Of a DNA stretch of 64,000 bases, positions 36,901 through 49,100 are shown one piece after another; position 1 is the stretch's first letter, and every line of letters begins with the position of its first letter. The position numbers were made by a program, and so were the translations under genes. The notes beneath the pieces were generated by a model that was given only the letters and a program-made list of their open reading frames with translations, was not told where the DNA came from and did not search any database. This DNA is from Lottia gigantea (Eukaryota > Mollusca > Gastropoda > Lottiidae), in the NCBI RefSeq assembly GCF_000327385.1, contig NW_008710397.1:483159-547158 (forward strand), in the 5' to 3' direction.

Positions 36901-39770
36901 ATAATATATAATTAGTTTTTTTTATTGTACTATCAAGATTAAATGTACAGACGTTTTTATTGAGTATTTATATTGTATTTTCATATAACCATCGAACATT
37001 TCGTCCGTGGTCACTCCGACAATTCGAAATCATAAAAATCTATTTTAAAAGTGCTTTTCAGACGTGAACACGGTTTTATGACTTTTATAAATCTATAAAA
37101 ACCTCACAATTCTGAGGTTCAGGAAAAGCTGGTAGCAAAGAATAAAAACCATGACTTAATGGGCTTGTATTTATTTAACGGTATTAATAATTAGCAATAT
37201 TTAATGTACACTAAACGTATTTACAAACTATTCTATAATACATTAATTGTATCAATAATTCAATGTGGATAAACATTATCACGATCGTGTTTTGTAATGT
37301 TTTTAGATTTAAGTATTGACAATTGATAGTAAATAAAATGTAGTTTTTCGTTCTTGCCTTCAGTTCCTACAACTTTGAATGAGGGAAATTTTGTCAAATG
37401 AAATGAATGGAGTTTTACGTCCAACTTTTCTGCACCAATAAAGGCGGGCAACGCCATGCATTGTGCAATGAGGGAAATTTTGCCAGGACAGTGGCATAAG
37501 CCTGCTCTTTTTCGATTTCCAACTGTCGAGGGATCTTTAACGTGCACAGCCTGTAGCACACGGAGCATCGGTATATTTTCATATCCAAACGACTATACGC
37601 TTCTTCGATGTCAACCCCTCTTATCTGCAACACTGAAAGGGGGAAACCGGGTTGAAAAATGGAATTTCGTCAAAACAAAGGCTTTATTCTACTATTTTGG
37701 AGTTTTTTTTTGTACTCGGTTTTCAATGCAAACAGACGGAAGAATACGGTCTCACAGAATTTTGTGCCGCCAACTTTGCCGATAGAAGTAGAGTCCCATG
37801 GCCAATGAAACTACTTCTCGAGTTATTCAGACGAACACATTTATCCAATATAAATCTGTGACCAATCATGACCTATGAACAAACGTAGCGGACGTCATTC
37901 GGAAATAGTGGCAATTGTCGACTACAATATTTTGTATTACAAGTATTTTAGATAATGGAGAACATATAGGCATTTGGTTATAGTTCCCAATCACAAAAAT
38001 TTGGCAAGCCATTTTGAATATTTGCAGAAGAAATTCGGCCAAATCGGAACCCAAGGCGTCAACTATCTCAAGCAAGTTTATTATGAGCTTTTGTTCGTCA
38101 TGAAGACCAAAGTGAATAAATACCAGCAATATTTACACTCATTAAGAATACAATTTAAAAAAAAAAGACAAGATTGGCAAAGTCACATTACGTCATGTCA
38201 TCCTGGCTTTGGATTCCAGCATCTTCAATATTAGTGAGATCAATGGATGCAAGATCTTACTTTTGTTTCTTTTGTTGACCTATGTCGTTACTCGCATATT
38301 CAAGGATCCCAATGTGCGAATAAAACTCATATCGGAAAGTGACCAAATGCCAGCAACTGTGCTCAGCTTAGGCCAGGTCGACAACAAGATCCTATTTGTG
38401 CTATAAGGTAAATCTTGAGCATTTTTAGTCGTCGGTGCATGGCAGAACTTAATCTATTAATATGTCCTGGTGCTTACAAAATGCAGTTGCTGTCGACTCA
38501 AGTCGGCTTGAGCTTCCCATGCGGACCCTATGATTAAATTATTGGACCTGATTCGGATCCATAAATAATGAAAAGCTTATTATTATCCCGTAGTAAAATA
38601 ATACAAAGTTCCGTACAGAGAAATCGGAAAAAAGTATCACTCATCAAATTATGTAGCCTTTACAGCTTTTACAATCTTTATTGTCGTGCACAAACGAAAA
38701 AAACTAATGGAAAATAGACTTGCACTAAAATGTTAATTCCTTTTAGCTTTACATTGATTCATATACCTATGTCGTTACTCGCATATTCAATTGAGATAGC
38801 AAGAGCTCAAGGGTAAATTGTACGATAGTGACTCACGAATTATGTCCCTTGATCCACTACTTTTCTCACGTAACATTTCCATTTTAGTCGTAGCTCCGAG
38901 ATTTTGATGTAGGTTTGATCGACTAACGTGGCGCAAAATATATAGACTGTTCACTTGGTACATGTAATAATAAATGTCCCCCTTTAAACTGACCTATAAC
39001 ACATAATTGGGATATATTATACCCGCATCTGTAAACCTGATACATGTATTTATCTTTGCTTTATTCGCAAATTAAGAATGTAGATCAAAATGAGATTTCA
39101 CAATATCTAGAAACTTGCTGATTGAGATGAAATTTTCTAGTGATGTAAAACGTTATCAGAGTCCATGGTTTATCTTGTAAGGACATGTTGATCTGAAATA
39201 TAGATGTTTCAATTATAGTATCTTATCGTTCTATTTCTCAACTTTTACACCTATATATGAAGAAGACGACAGTTTAGCTTAAATACGTCGACAAATTATG
39301 GCTACGTAAGTATATATATAAGGATGTTCTTGCATATTTTCTCATGGATTTTAATAATGAATGCTTATAAATATTGTAGACATATTCATGGTAATTACCG
39401 GAATTACTATTGCAGAATTGTCGTTGCGAACGTATACAAATTTGGTAGATTTCTGCGGCTGTCAAAAGCGCGTGATTTTAAAAGAACAAGGATTCATCAA
39501 GCGATGTGACAAATGAATAGAGCTTATTTAAAAACATTCCGGCATACTTTACTTCATAAAGTAAGAAAATCAGACGAAAAAGGAAATATTTCTTATACTA
39601 CTGTTTCAAGGTTAGAAATTGGTTCATTTGACGCCCACTTTGATCATGTGAGAGCTATTTATAGTAAATGATTAGGTAGTCATGTGACTGATCGAGGTAT
39701 TCAATGCAGTAAGTGAGTGAGAATTGTAAACGACACAAGGAAATATAACTGCTATTTTATCAAATTCGCC
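36901..39770. other. Intergenic spacer before SSUH2
   Basis: Contains family-B repeat (37394-37630) and an exact 26-bp direct repeat pair (ACCTATGTCGTTACTCGCAT and on) at about 38278 and 38766. Open frames at 37974-38234 and 38209-38406 have no recognised similarity. Confidence 0.55.
37394..37630 (+). repeat. Interspersed repeat family B, long copy
   Basis: The fullest copy in the window: AATGAATGGAGTTTTACGTC, CATTGTGCAATGAGGGAAAT, then TTTGCCAGGACAGTGGC, CAACTGTCGAGGGATC, TTTAACGTGCACAGCC and TGTAGCACACGG. It matches minus-strand copies near 41.3 and 51.1 kb and the 3' part near 21.2 kb. Several overlapping open frames on both strands fall inside it and are attributed to it. Confidence 0.7.
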
Positions 39771-42700
39771 ATGGCCGAAAAACAGCCTTTATTAGGCAGT
39801 GGACCTGCTGCCGGGTAAGTAAAAAAAGGGACATTCATTGTTTGATACGCAATACACAAGCAATTCATGCTTACTCTTTTCGAAACACCTCATGGTACTT
39901 CTCTGTGGAGGTATCCACTACTATACTACTTTTACTCCCGATTTCTCCATTCTTTGGACGATCTGGAGATTTTTGATTGACAGAATTAATCAAATATACT
40001 TTTACGGAATTGTTTTTATAGTACAATGAATAGTAAGCTATAACTCGACAAGTACCGCCCACTTATTCAGGGTTACTGTGACATAGTGGTCGCGCTAATT
40101 TTGAAATAATATCCGCGAGTAGCCAAAGGTGGATTTCTGGTCCCTGTCCAATGAGTTGCCATGTGCGTTAGAAGCTTGCTTACAGACCTATGAAACCTAG
40201 AATCTATCCTGATATTTGTGCCGTATCCGTCGAATTTTTCAACTCAGTTTGTGTTTGAAGATCAGAGATCAGTTTCAAGCCAACTCCCATTTTGGGCTTT
40301 GACTTTTGTATTGTGATTAGGATAGGGCCTTCAAGTCGATTTTCTTCTTGTGATTTTCATTCAAAGTGTGTATCAACAGCGTAAGTTGAGCTCTTGACAA
40401 TATTATTCTGTTTGGCTTGGCAATGAAAATTCCTGTATGTCATGATACTTTGCTAATATTTGTTCGCCATTAAATTAAACTTAAAATGTATTAAAGATTA
40501 CAAAACACAAAAGTTACGTGTAATTTGTACCGAGAGAAACCTCCTGCATGTACTACAAATATGTTGTACTTCAGGGTAGAATACTAACATGAAACTATAC
40601 TAAAATTGATATAAACACATCAGCAGCCTAGATTTTTTTTAAAGATGTCTTCTTTGAATGCACACATACAAATTACAAATACGACATATATTCAGTATGT
40701 CTGAAAAGAGTACAAAAGATATAACTACTGATTAATAGTAACATTGAACCATGAATTTCATGTTGATAAAAATGACCTTATGAAGATATGACTATCGACA
40801 ATATACAACTATAATGTCCTGCTCGTTCCTACCCTAAGGTATAGTCCATGAAGATGACGAAGCAATGGGAATGGTAGGCACACCTTTGTTACTTCTTGGT
40901 CCTCTTTGATATATTCGCATTTCATTACAGTCAAGGATATGGAGGAGCAGCACCACCCGCCGGGGCAGCACCACCAGCCGGAGCAGCACCACCACAAGCT
41001 TACCAAGGTGATATGCCTGCAGCTGACGTTAAAGATGACCCAAATATGAAAGCACCAATACCTTCAGCACCATCAACTAGTAATTTGGAAAAAGTCAGTG
41101 GATATGAAAATATTGGGTTTGATGCATGTAAGTAGACATAATATTTTAAAGTGAGAATTTTAGGGAAGTACATGAAAATAATAATAAGCAGAGGCCGCGT
41201 AGTACATTGGTGACTCGTTTACAGTATGAAAACGAAAAAGGGAGGTTCGGGATGCTACCCTGCTGCACTACATTGGTGTCTTCATTATATTAATCTATTG
41301 CAGAAATGTAGGGCGTAAGGTAAGCCTCCATACAATTTCTTTTGTGACTATACAGCTATGGTTATGCCAATTTCATACGTCCCTACAGCCGATGACAGTC
41401 GTGCGTTTAAACAAATAAGTAACACATCGCTATGTATCAAATTTGGCAGTGAAGGTATTTCTTGTCATGCCATGTCAGTGGACTGCTGGTTTAGATGGGT
41501 TGCTGAATAGCATTATTTAAATCTCAATCATTCCTGTTGCAAATTTTCAGCCTGTCTTCCGCCACCATCGTATGATGATAGTCAGGGTGGTCCCCCAGAA
41601 CACAGAGAATTTAAAAAGTAAGTGAATACCCTTTGCTCTTTCTAGCTTACTGAAGAAATAATGATTAAATTAATGCACATATATGAAGTGAACCCACTGA
41701 GCTATGCAGATAATTGTAGCACTTTAAGATTCGCCCAAAACTGTATCGGCTTTCGGATACACAATGCTAATTTTAGACACATCTTCTCTGAATATTAAAA
41801 TCTTTCAGCGTACCATCTATCACTGAAGAAGAAGCGAGAGAAGCATTGATGGGTTATGTAGCAGAACATTGTTGTTACGGTAAAAAGGCAGCACAGGAAA
41901 TGACGTATACAGATTTACAATCTACCAGCGCCTTCCATGTAATTCTAATTATAGTTTGTTACAAGAGTGGTCAATTTATTAAATGGGATGGGACATAATT
42001 ATTTGCCTTAAATGTTACTGTTAGATATTATTTCTGGCAAATGATTTCTCTAAAATGGTCTATAAAACTAAAAATAAAATATCAAACGGGCAATATGTTT
42101 TTTTCTCTTTTGCAAATCAAAATATACCTCCATTTTGATATGATACTAAATTCGTTCAAAGCGTCTTTTATATTATCCTTAATGTAAACTTTAATTACAT
42201 TAATTCAGTACACACTAGAAACGTTTGGAGAAGCACGGTCTACAGCGTGGGCTTATGAGCCATTTGTTGGTAAGTTGCTATATCACAAGGATCTGTTTCG
42301 AAAACCTCATGGATAATTTAGCATACCATCTGTAGTAAATGCCTAAACGTCTACAAAGTACATTGGCCCAAATGATTAAAACCAGTTACTGCATGGGTCT
42401 TCATTTTCAATTGTGTTGCATTTATCATAAATGTCGTAAAATGGAATACTCTGCGAAAAACAATTCAAACTTTACCAATCATTTTCTGGTCTGGTTGGTA
42501 TTAATTTATTTTCATGAGCAAATACATCTATCGAAGTTAATGATTGGAATGGCCATTACTAGAATTCTACGTTTTATGTTTTTAGGTCAAAATCTAGACG
42601 TTCCACAAAACGGTCCAGCACCGGGACCATGGGATATACAAGTTCAAATTCCTGCAATGTTTAAAAATGGTAAGGTTCAAATAGAAGTACCACATACTGC

Positions 42701-45498
42701 CGGAGTCAAAGTAAGTTTACTGCTGAGTAATTATTTCAGTCAGATGTTCCCGAGAAGGGAAGTCCTCAAACATTAACAAAAATTGGATATGGGACCAGCT
42801 CTGTCAAATACTTTCAAGTAAAAAACCAGTTTGACGGTATGGTTGGATATGATTTTTGGGTCTCATGACATATGCCGTAGAATATAATTGGTCCTGTTTA
42901 ATAAGATGATATAAAGCTTCACTTATGATAATAATTATAATTTATATATTTAATTTTCCATTGCGTTATATATATTGTTTATATTATTCTAGCCTTGTCA
43001 TGAATGCCAACAAACTGGTAGAGTACGATGTTTTAGATGCCATGGTCGCGGGAGAGTAAGTATTGGAGGTTTTGTACTTTAGGGACGATAGTTGAGGAAT
43101 TTCAGTATGAAATCATTTGGTTCAAATCGATTGTATGCCAAAATGGATCTCTGGACAGATAGAATTACTCAGCATGGTATGCAAGAATGTACGAATTTCA
43201 TTTATTATATTGCTGTTTTTAATCTATTTCTCTGTTAATGTTTTCTTAACTTATTCCCCGTTGCTGTTTATAATCTATTCCTCTGTTGTTGTTTCTAATT
43301 CACTTCCCTATTGCTGTTTTCTAAACTTTGTTGCCGTTTATAATATATTCTTCTATTGCTGTTTCTTAACTACTTCCCTCTTGCCATTTATAATCTATTC
43401 CTCTATCGCTGTTTTCTTAAGCACTTCCCTGATGCCGTTTATAATCTATTCCTCTATTGCTGCTTTTAATCTATTCCTTTTTTTCTGGGTTATTTTTCAA
43501 TTCAATCCCCTACTGCGGTTTTATTTTCAAACTATTCTTCTGTTGTTTTCTCATCTATACCTCTTATCTATTGCTCTGTTGTTTTCTTATCTATTCCTCT
43601 GTTGTTTCTTATCTATTCCTCTGTTGTTTTATTATCTATTCCGCTATTGCTGTTTTCTTATCCCATTTCTCTTTTCTGATTTATCCATTTTTCTCTTGTT
43701 GTTTTAAATTTATTCCTCGGTTTCTAGTTATTTTGTCATCATTGTAATGGAAGTGGAAGTGAGACGTATTATGAAGATGGTGAACGTAGACATAGATGTT
43801 GCTGTCATTGCGATGGTTCAGGTAGAAAACGGTCAGCAATATTTTAACATAGTTCTTATCGCAATTTACACAATACAGAGATTGCTCACCTTCATAGATA
43901 ATCAGTTTTGAAACAGGGGTTTTCTTTCTAGGATTCCAACTAAAATGCCATTCTATTGCTCTGTATTAATTTGGTATGTTTTTTGTGATAGGTGTTATAC
44001 TTGTGATGGTTTTGGAACAATCACCTGTCCAACCTGTCAAGGACGATGTAGTTTGAAATTCTTTATCCAATTGACTATTATTTGGTAAGTGAACATTAGA
44101 AATTTTACAACATTTTATCTTCATGGCGGTTGTGATTCTACATGTATGACTGTATAATTCAAATTTTTTTCAACCTCTTGCCGTTTTATAATTTGCCCTA
44201 GCTTTGTCTGATGATTTAAATTGGATAATTTCCGCTGATTGGGAGCATGCTTTCAAACAGTGCTCAGTCACGTGCATTCCTCCATTATGTCCGACCTTAT
44301 TACTTTCAGAGGAGATTAGCTTTCTATTTTGTTTGTATGAATTGAAATATCAATTTCAAAATACTACTGAGAGTTTTGGATTGTTAATGAAAATTGCCAC
44401 TGACGAAATTATTACTTCAAATATGAATTTACAGAATGGGAATTTCCAGTCGGGTTATTTTCAAGGGAACTGTTTGGGTTGGAAGGCACTTGAGAATTGT
44501 ATACCGAAATTTGTGAGATAAAAAAAAATCATTTCTGAGCTCAATGTGGTCTAACATTTTTGGTTTGCATAAAAAAAAATTAATGACCAACTGTTTTTTT
44601 TTCAGGACAAACCATCTAGAAGATCATATAGTGGAGAGAACTGCCTTACCCGATGAACTAATACGTGCAGTTTCTGGACAAATTTCATTTGAAGAAACTG
44701 TTCCCCGGGTATTTCCCGAATTTTTTATTTAAAACTTATGTCTTTCCCAAATTTTCTGTAGCTTACACTGTCTCTTAAAATTAAGTGAATACTGGAGATA
44801 AACCTTAATAATTCAGATGAAAATTCTCATAATATTAAGATCTGTGAAAAAAACTTATAGAAAATGGACAAGACGTGTCTTTGCATTATTATTTGATGAT
44901 TTCAGGTTTGGCCAATTACCCATTTTCCTGATAATGAAGTCAATATTGCATCAAAAAATTTAGTATCAAAACATGCCGCAGCTTATACCACAGAAAGAAT
45001 AGTAATGCAGGTATTGTGGACATAAGATATTAAACTTATGTTAAAAAAATACAAGGTTTAATGTTATAGAATTTTTCATTCAAAACTGTTTACTCTTCAA
45101 GTTAAAGGCATGTGTGTGGCTTGAAAATTGTCATAAGCATTGATAAACATTTTTCTATTTGAATCGTTGAGTTGGTTGCTCACTTACAAGAGAGACCAAC
45201 GTTCAATTTTGTCATAATACTTGTTAACCCATCCAGGCGTAGACAAGTAGGAAGTAAAGCATTATTTTATTTCAATTATTGCGGAAATGTGTTACATAAA
45301 CGAAAGTATTTTTATTTTCCAATATAATTAAAAACACTTTTTCTATTCCAGCGACATCAAGTTCGAATCATTCCAGTAACTCAGGCATTTTACAAATGGA
45401 AAGACTCGCCCGCTGATTATTTTGTTTATGGATTTGAGAAGAAAGTGTACGCTCCTGATTATCCCCAGACGTGTTGTTGGGGATGTTCGATTCAATAA
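39771..45498 (+). CDS. SSUH2: SSUH2 homolog (ssu-2 family, DnaJ-like cysteine-rich domain)
   Basis: Member of the SSUH2 family, poorly understood proteins with a DnaJ/HSP40-type zinc-binding cysteine-rich region; human SSUH2 is linked to tooth development. Twelve coding exons were read: 39771-39814, 40931-41127, 41551-41617, 41809-41938, 42209-42269, 42586-42710, 42993-43055, 43728-43831, 43992-44084, 44606-44708, 44906-45010, 45352-45498. All introns are GT-AG and all phases agree, giving 412 residues. The start MAEKQPLLGS has context CGCCATGG. Residues about 15-37 are an Ala/Pro/Gly run with repeated GAAPPA. Residues about 209-295 hold the CxxC repeats CHECQQTG, CFRCHGRG, CHHCNGSG, CCHCDGSG, CYTCDGFG, CPTCQGRC. 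The C-terminal region is conserved (FPDNEVNIAS, RIIPVTQAFYKWKD, FVYGFEKKVYAP). It ends QTCCWGCSIQ, a Cys cluster that could be lipidated. The donor after exon 8 (GTCAGC) is weak but needed for frame. Confidence 0.93.
41220..41330 (-). repeat. Interspersed repeat family B, degraded copy
   Basis: Read on the minus strand it has ACGCCCTACATTTCTGCA, then TAATGAAGACACCAATGTAG, matching the head of the family. It lies in intron 2 of SSUH2. Confidence 0.45.
43190..43725 (+). repeat. Pyrimidine-rich minisatellite in SSUH2 intron 7
   Basis: Degenerate units such as TTTATAATCTATTCCTCTGT and TGCTGTTTTCTTA, and later TCTTATCTATTCCTCTGTTG, repeat until just before the acceptor of exon 8. The array produces open frames of 196 and 96 codons rich in Phe, Leu and Ser, which I attribute to the repeat. 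It extends the intron's polypyrimidine tract. Confidence 0.88.
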
Positions 45499-45799
45499 CG
45501 CCAAAAAAAAACCAAAACGGATCAGTATTCCTAACGAAGAGTATCATTACATAAACTGATTTTGTTTGCTATAATAAGTCTTATTTTACGGTTCACATTT
45601 GCAAGGCCTCGTTTCATTTCTCTATAATATAAAAGTCTATTATTATTTCTCTACACATTGGAGGGGGGAGGGGGGAACATCCACTTCTGTTCTTGATCTG
45701 AAGAAACATGGTATAGCCAAAATGTTCCTCATTACATTAAAAGTGCAATCAGGAGAGATTTTGAGTTTTTATCTTTATCCAATATAAAAGTCGATCGTT

Positions 45800-45805
45800 A
45801 ATAAA
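45800..45805 (+). terminator. Polyadenylation signal of SSUH2
   Basis: AATAAA about 300 bases after the SSUH2 stop codon, in AT-rich sequence. It is the first canonical signal I see downstream. Confidence 0.5.
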
Positions 45806-46130
45806 TCAAACTAACTTGAGACAATTTCTTTATTTTAAAAATTCTCATTAAAATAAGCTTCGAAATTATTGTCGTTTAGCAGAACTATTTTATTTTAATC
45901 CCAATATAATTGTATATGTAGTACATTTTCATGTCTATGATACAGTATAGCATTGTTTATTAAAAATCGAGCACACGTCTTATGCCATAACGTGTTGTTA
46001 AATATCATTAAATCACTTAATTAAAATATACCTTCATAGCATTCATTTTCTTTTTCCTTACAAACTTTTACTAATCATCTTTATGGAGACTGTAGTTGGA
46101 TGGGATTAGTTTAACAATACTATTATAATA
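45806..46130. other. Spacer between SSUH2 and the tandem array
   Basis: AT-rich, no gene or recognisable element seen. Confidence 0.5.
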
Positions 46131-49100
46131 TGCTGTAATGCGAATTACTTGGATATGCATCCAATACGCCGGCTAGGGTGAAGTTTAGTACCGTTTCACA
46201 CATAGGTCCTTTCTAGATTAACCTGTCAATAACCTACTTTCCGTAGGGTGAAAGTATATATATTTTTTTCATTATGAGTTGCTTCCCTTGAAGTGACTTA
46301 GTTAATTACTAACATACAGAAAACACATGAGTTGCATCCCTTGACTACATTTACAAAGGTCGAAGACTCCAATGTCATACATTATTGTGCATAATTTTGC
46401 AGAGATCACTACCAATAATAACTATACTATACAATAAGTCAAATACATGAATATCATTTTTCATGGAGATCGGATGACCAGCAATTTATTGTGAAATTGT
46501 ACATATGCAGCTTGAACTGTGGACTTTATGTCTTCAAGTCACAATCATGTGGTTGTTTAATCACTGTTCAGTGAAAAATCTTCGAACTGATTCAATCAAC
46601 ATCATCATAATCATACCACCTTTAGTCAAAATGCTGTAATGCAAATTTAATATTATACTGAATACTTTCACTGGCAAGGGTGAAATTGGGTATTATCCCA
46701 CACAATGGTACTTTCTAGACTAACCTGAACCACGTCAGAGACATCTTTATACCCTCCCAAAAATACACAAAAATCCTGAAACTGAGTGGTTCTCTCCAAA
46801 TAAAATCCCAAAAGGTCGCCCAATTATTTCCGATTGTGGAAGCGAATCGTACAGGGTATCAGAATACATTGATCACTTTTTACTGCCTCTTGCCTCAAAA
46901 CATCCTGCCTATATCAAAGACACCAACGACTTTGTGGAAAAGGTAAAGAAACTCGTGATCCCAGAAAATGCCCTTTTAGTCTCTTTAGACGTTCAAAGCA
47001 TGTATACTAAGATTGACAATGATTCTGGATTACGCGCTGTAAAGCAGGCATTCGAGCGAAAGCGCGATCCTGATAGACCAGATAAAGAAATTCTTGAACT
47101 TTTGGAAATTTGTTTAAAACGTAATGACTTTACTTTCAATGAAAATATTTATCTTCAGGCTTCAGGAACTGCCATGGGAAAACGCTTTGCGCCCTCTTAT
47201 GCAAACATTTTCATGGCAGAATGGGAAAGAGAAGTTTCACTCCTCTGTCCCAAACTACCAATTTTTTATGTAAGATTTCTTGATGATATTTTCTTAATTT
47301 GGACTCATACAATAGATGAATTTTGGGAATATTTTGATACTCTCAATAGCCACCACCCTTCTGTAAAATTAACTTCTAATATTAGCGACAAACAGATTGA
47401 TTTTCTAGACACCACAGTTTTTAAAGATACCAATTTTCATGAAACCAATCAATTAGATATTAAAGTTTTTTTCAAACCCACTGATACTCACCAACTTTTA
47501 TTCAAATCATCTTTTCATCCTAAACATACCTTTTCTGGCATTATAAAGTCGCAGATCTTGAGATTTCACCGAATTTGTACGCGCAAGAAGGACTTCGAGG
47601 AGGCTTGTTCAATTGTTTTCCAAAAATTGCGCGAACGTTGATATTCTAGAAGGTTCTTGAGAGGTATTAAAAACTCAACTGTTGCTAAAATCTCTGCTAA
47701 AAATAATTCGATTCTTTTGCCAATACCAAATTCTTCAGTTTATCCTTGTAACAACCCTCGCTGTCAAACCTGTCCCTTCATTTTACCAACGAATTCTTTC
47801 CGAAATAGACGCACAGATTCCATATTTCAAGTAAATGAAAAACTCAACTGCAACAGCAAAAATATTATTTATCTCATTTCTTGCACAAATGTGACGAACA
47901 ATACGTTGGGGAGACAAAAAATTCGTTAAGGGTCCGTTTCAATCATCATAAGTCTGACATCAACTTAAAAAAAATTAATAAAACCGTTTCAAAACACTTC
48001 AATCAACCCGATCACCAATTAACAGACCTGAAAATTATTCTCATTGAACAGATATACGAACAACCTGGCATTGATACAAAGAAAATTCGACTCTTTCGCG
48101 AAAATTATTGGATAAACAAATTACAAACCATGCATCCTTTGGGAATGAACATCCAAGTTGATTTCCAAATTATACCTTTTGTTTTTCAATACAACAACAC
48201 AGCTGTCCAAGTTCCCCGAATAATTATCCGTCTTTACAAAGAATTGCAGGAAAAATTTCCAACAGTCTTTACAAATGATTTAGTTATCGCCTATACCCGT
48301 AATAAAAATCTAAATGATATCTTAGTCCGTGGTAGATTACCCCCCATCCCTCTTCCATAGGTTTAGTACATTTCCTTTAATTAATATTTCTTATTTATGA
48401 TAACTTACAATTGAAGAGTTTCCTCGCAAAAATATCATACATGTATACTATTTTCACTTAATAAATTATATATATTTTTTATATGAAATACGCATTTTCC
48501 TTTTCATTTAATATAGGACAATTCCTCAGTTTCACCAGTAAAAATATTTATCATAATTTCCATGGTTATTAATGTTCCTGTTGGAACCAGTATTCTTCTT
48601 ACATATTTCAGATTCGGAAGATAATGGATTTGCATTTCAAATATTCTATATCATTCTTTTAAACTAACTTCACAACATTGCTCTATCACTAGAGGTTACG
48701 CCTACATGCCTGTGCTTTCGTAACATTGCTTAACCGCAATATTACAACCTTAAATTCCAAATTAGTTAGTCCGTGCAGTCAAAATATATTTATTTTTTCA
48801 TTATGAGTTGCTTCCCTTGAAGTGACTTAGGTAATTACTAACATACAGAAAACACATAAGTTGCATCCCTTGACTACATTAGGAATTGTCGAGGACTTCA
48901 TCGTCACACTTTATTGTGCATAATAATATGCAGAGATGGCCAGAAATAATAACTATACTATATTCCTCTACAATCATACAAATACACGCATGAATATCAT
49001 TTTTCATAGAGATCGGATGACGAGAGGTTCACAATGTTGGAGAGTAACAACGATCTATTTTGAAATTGTACATATGCAGCGAATTGTGGACTTTATCATG

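Noticed and set aside
37456-37861. Overlapping open frames on both strands
   Set aside because: Mostly within or next to family-B repeat, with no protein family resemblance.
42339-42776. 145-codon open frame on the plus strand
   Set aside because: It overlaps SSUH2 exon 6 in the exon's own frame but extends into both introns; only 42586-42710 is bounded by good splice sites.
43117-43707. 196-codon open frame rich in Phe, Leu and Ser
   Set aside because: It runs through the pyrimidine-rich minisatellite in SSUH2 intron 7. The repeat explains both the length and the composition.
44204-44521. 105-codon open frame in SSUH2 intron 9
   Set aside because: It has an acceptor-like CCCTAG nearby but no ATG start, no donor and no known motif. 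Exon 9 joins exon 10 perfectly without it.
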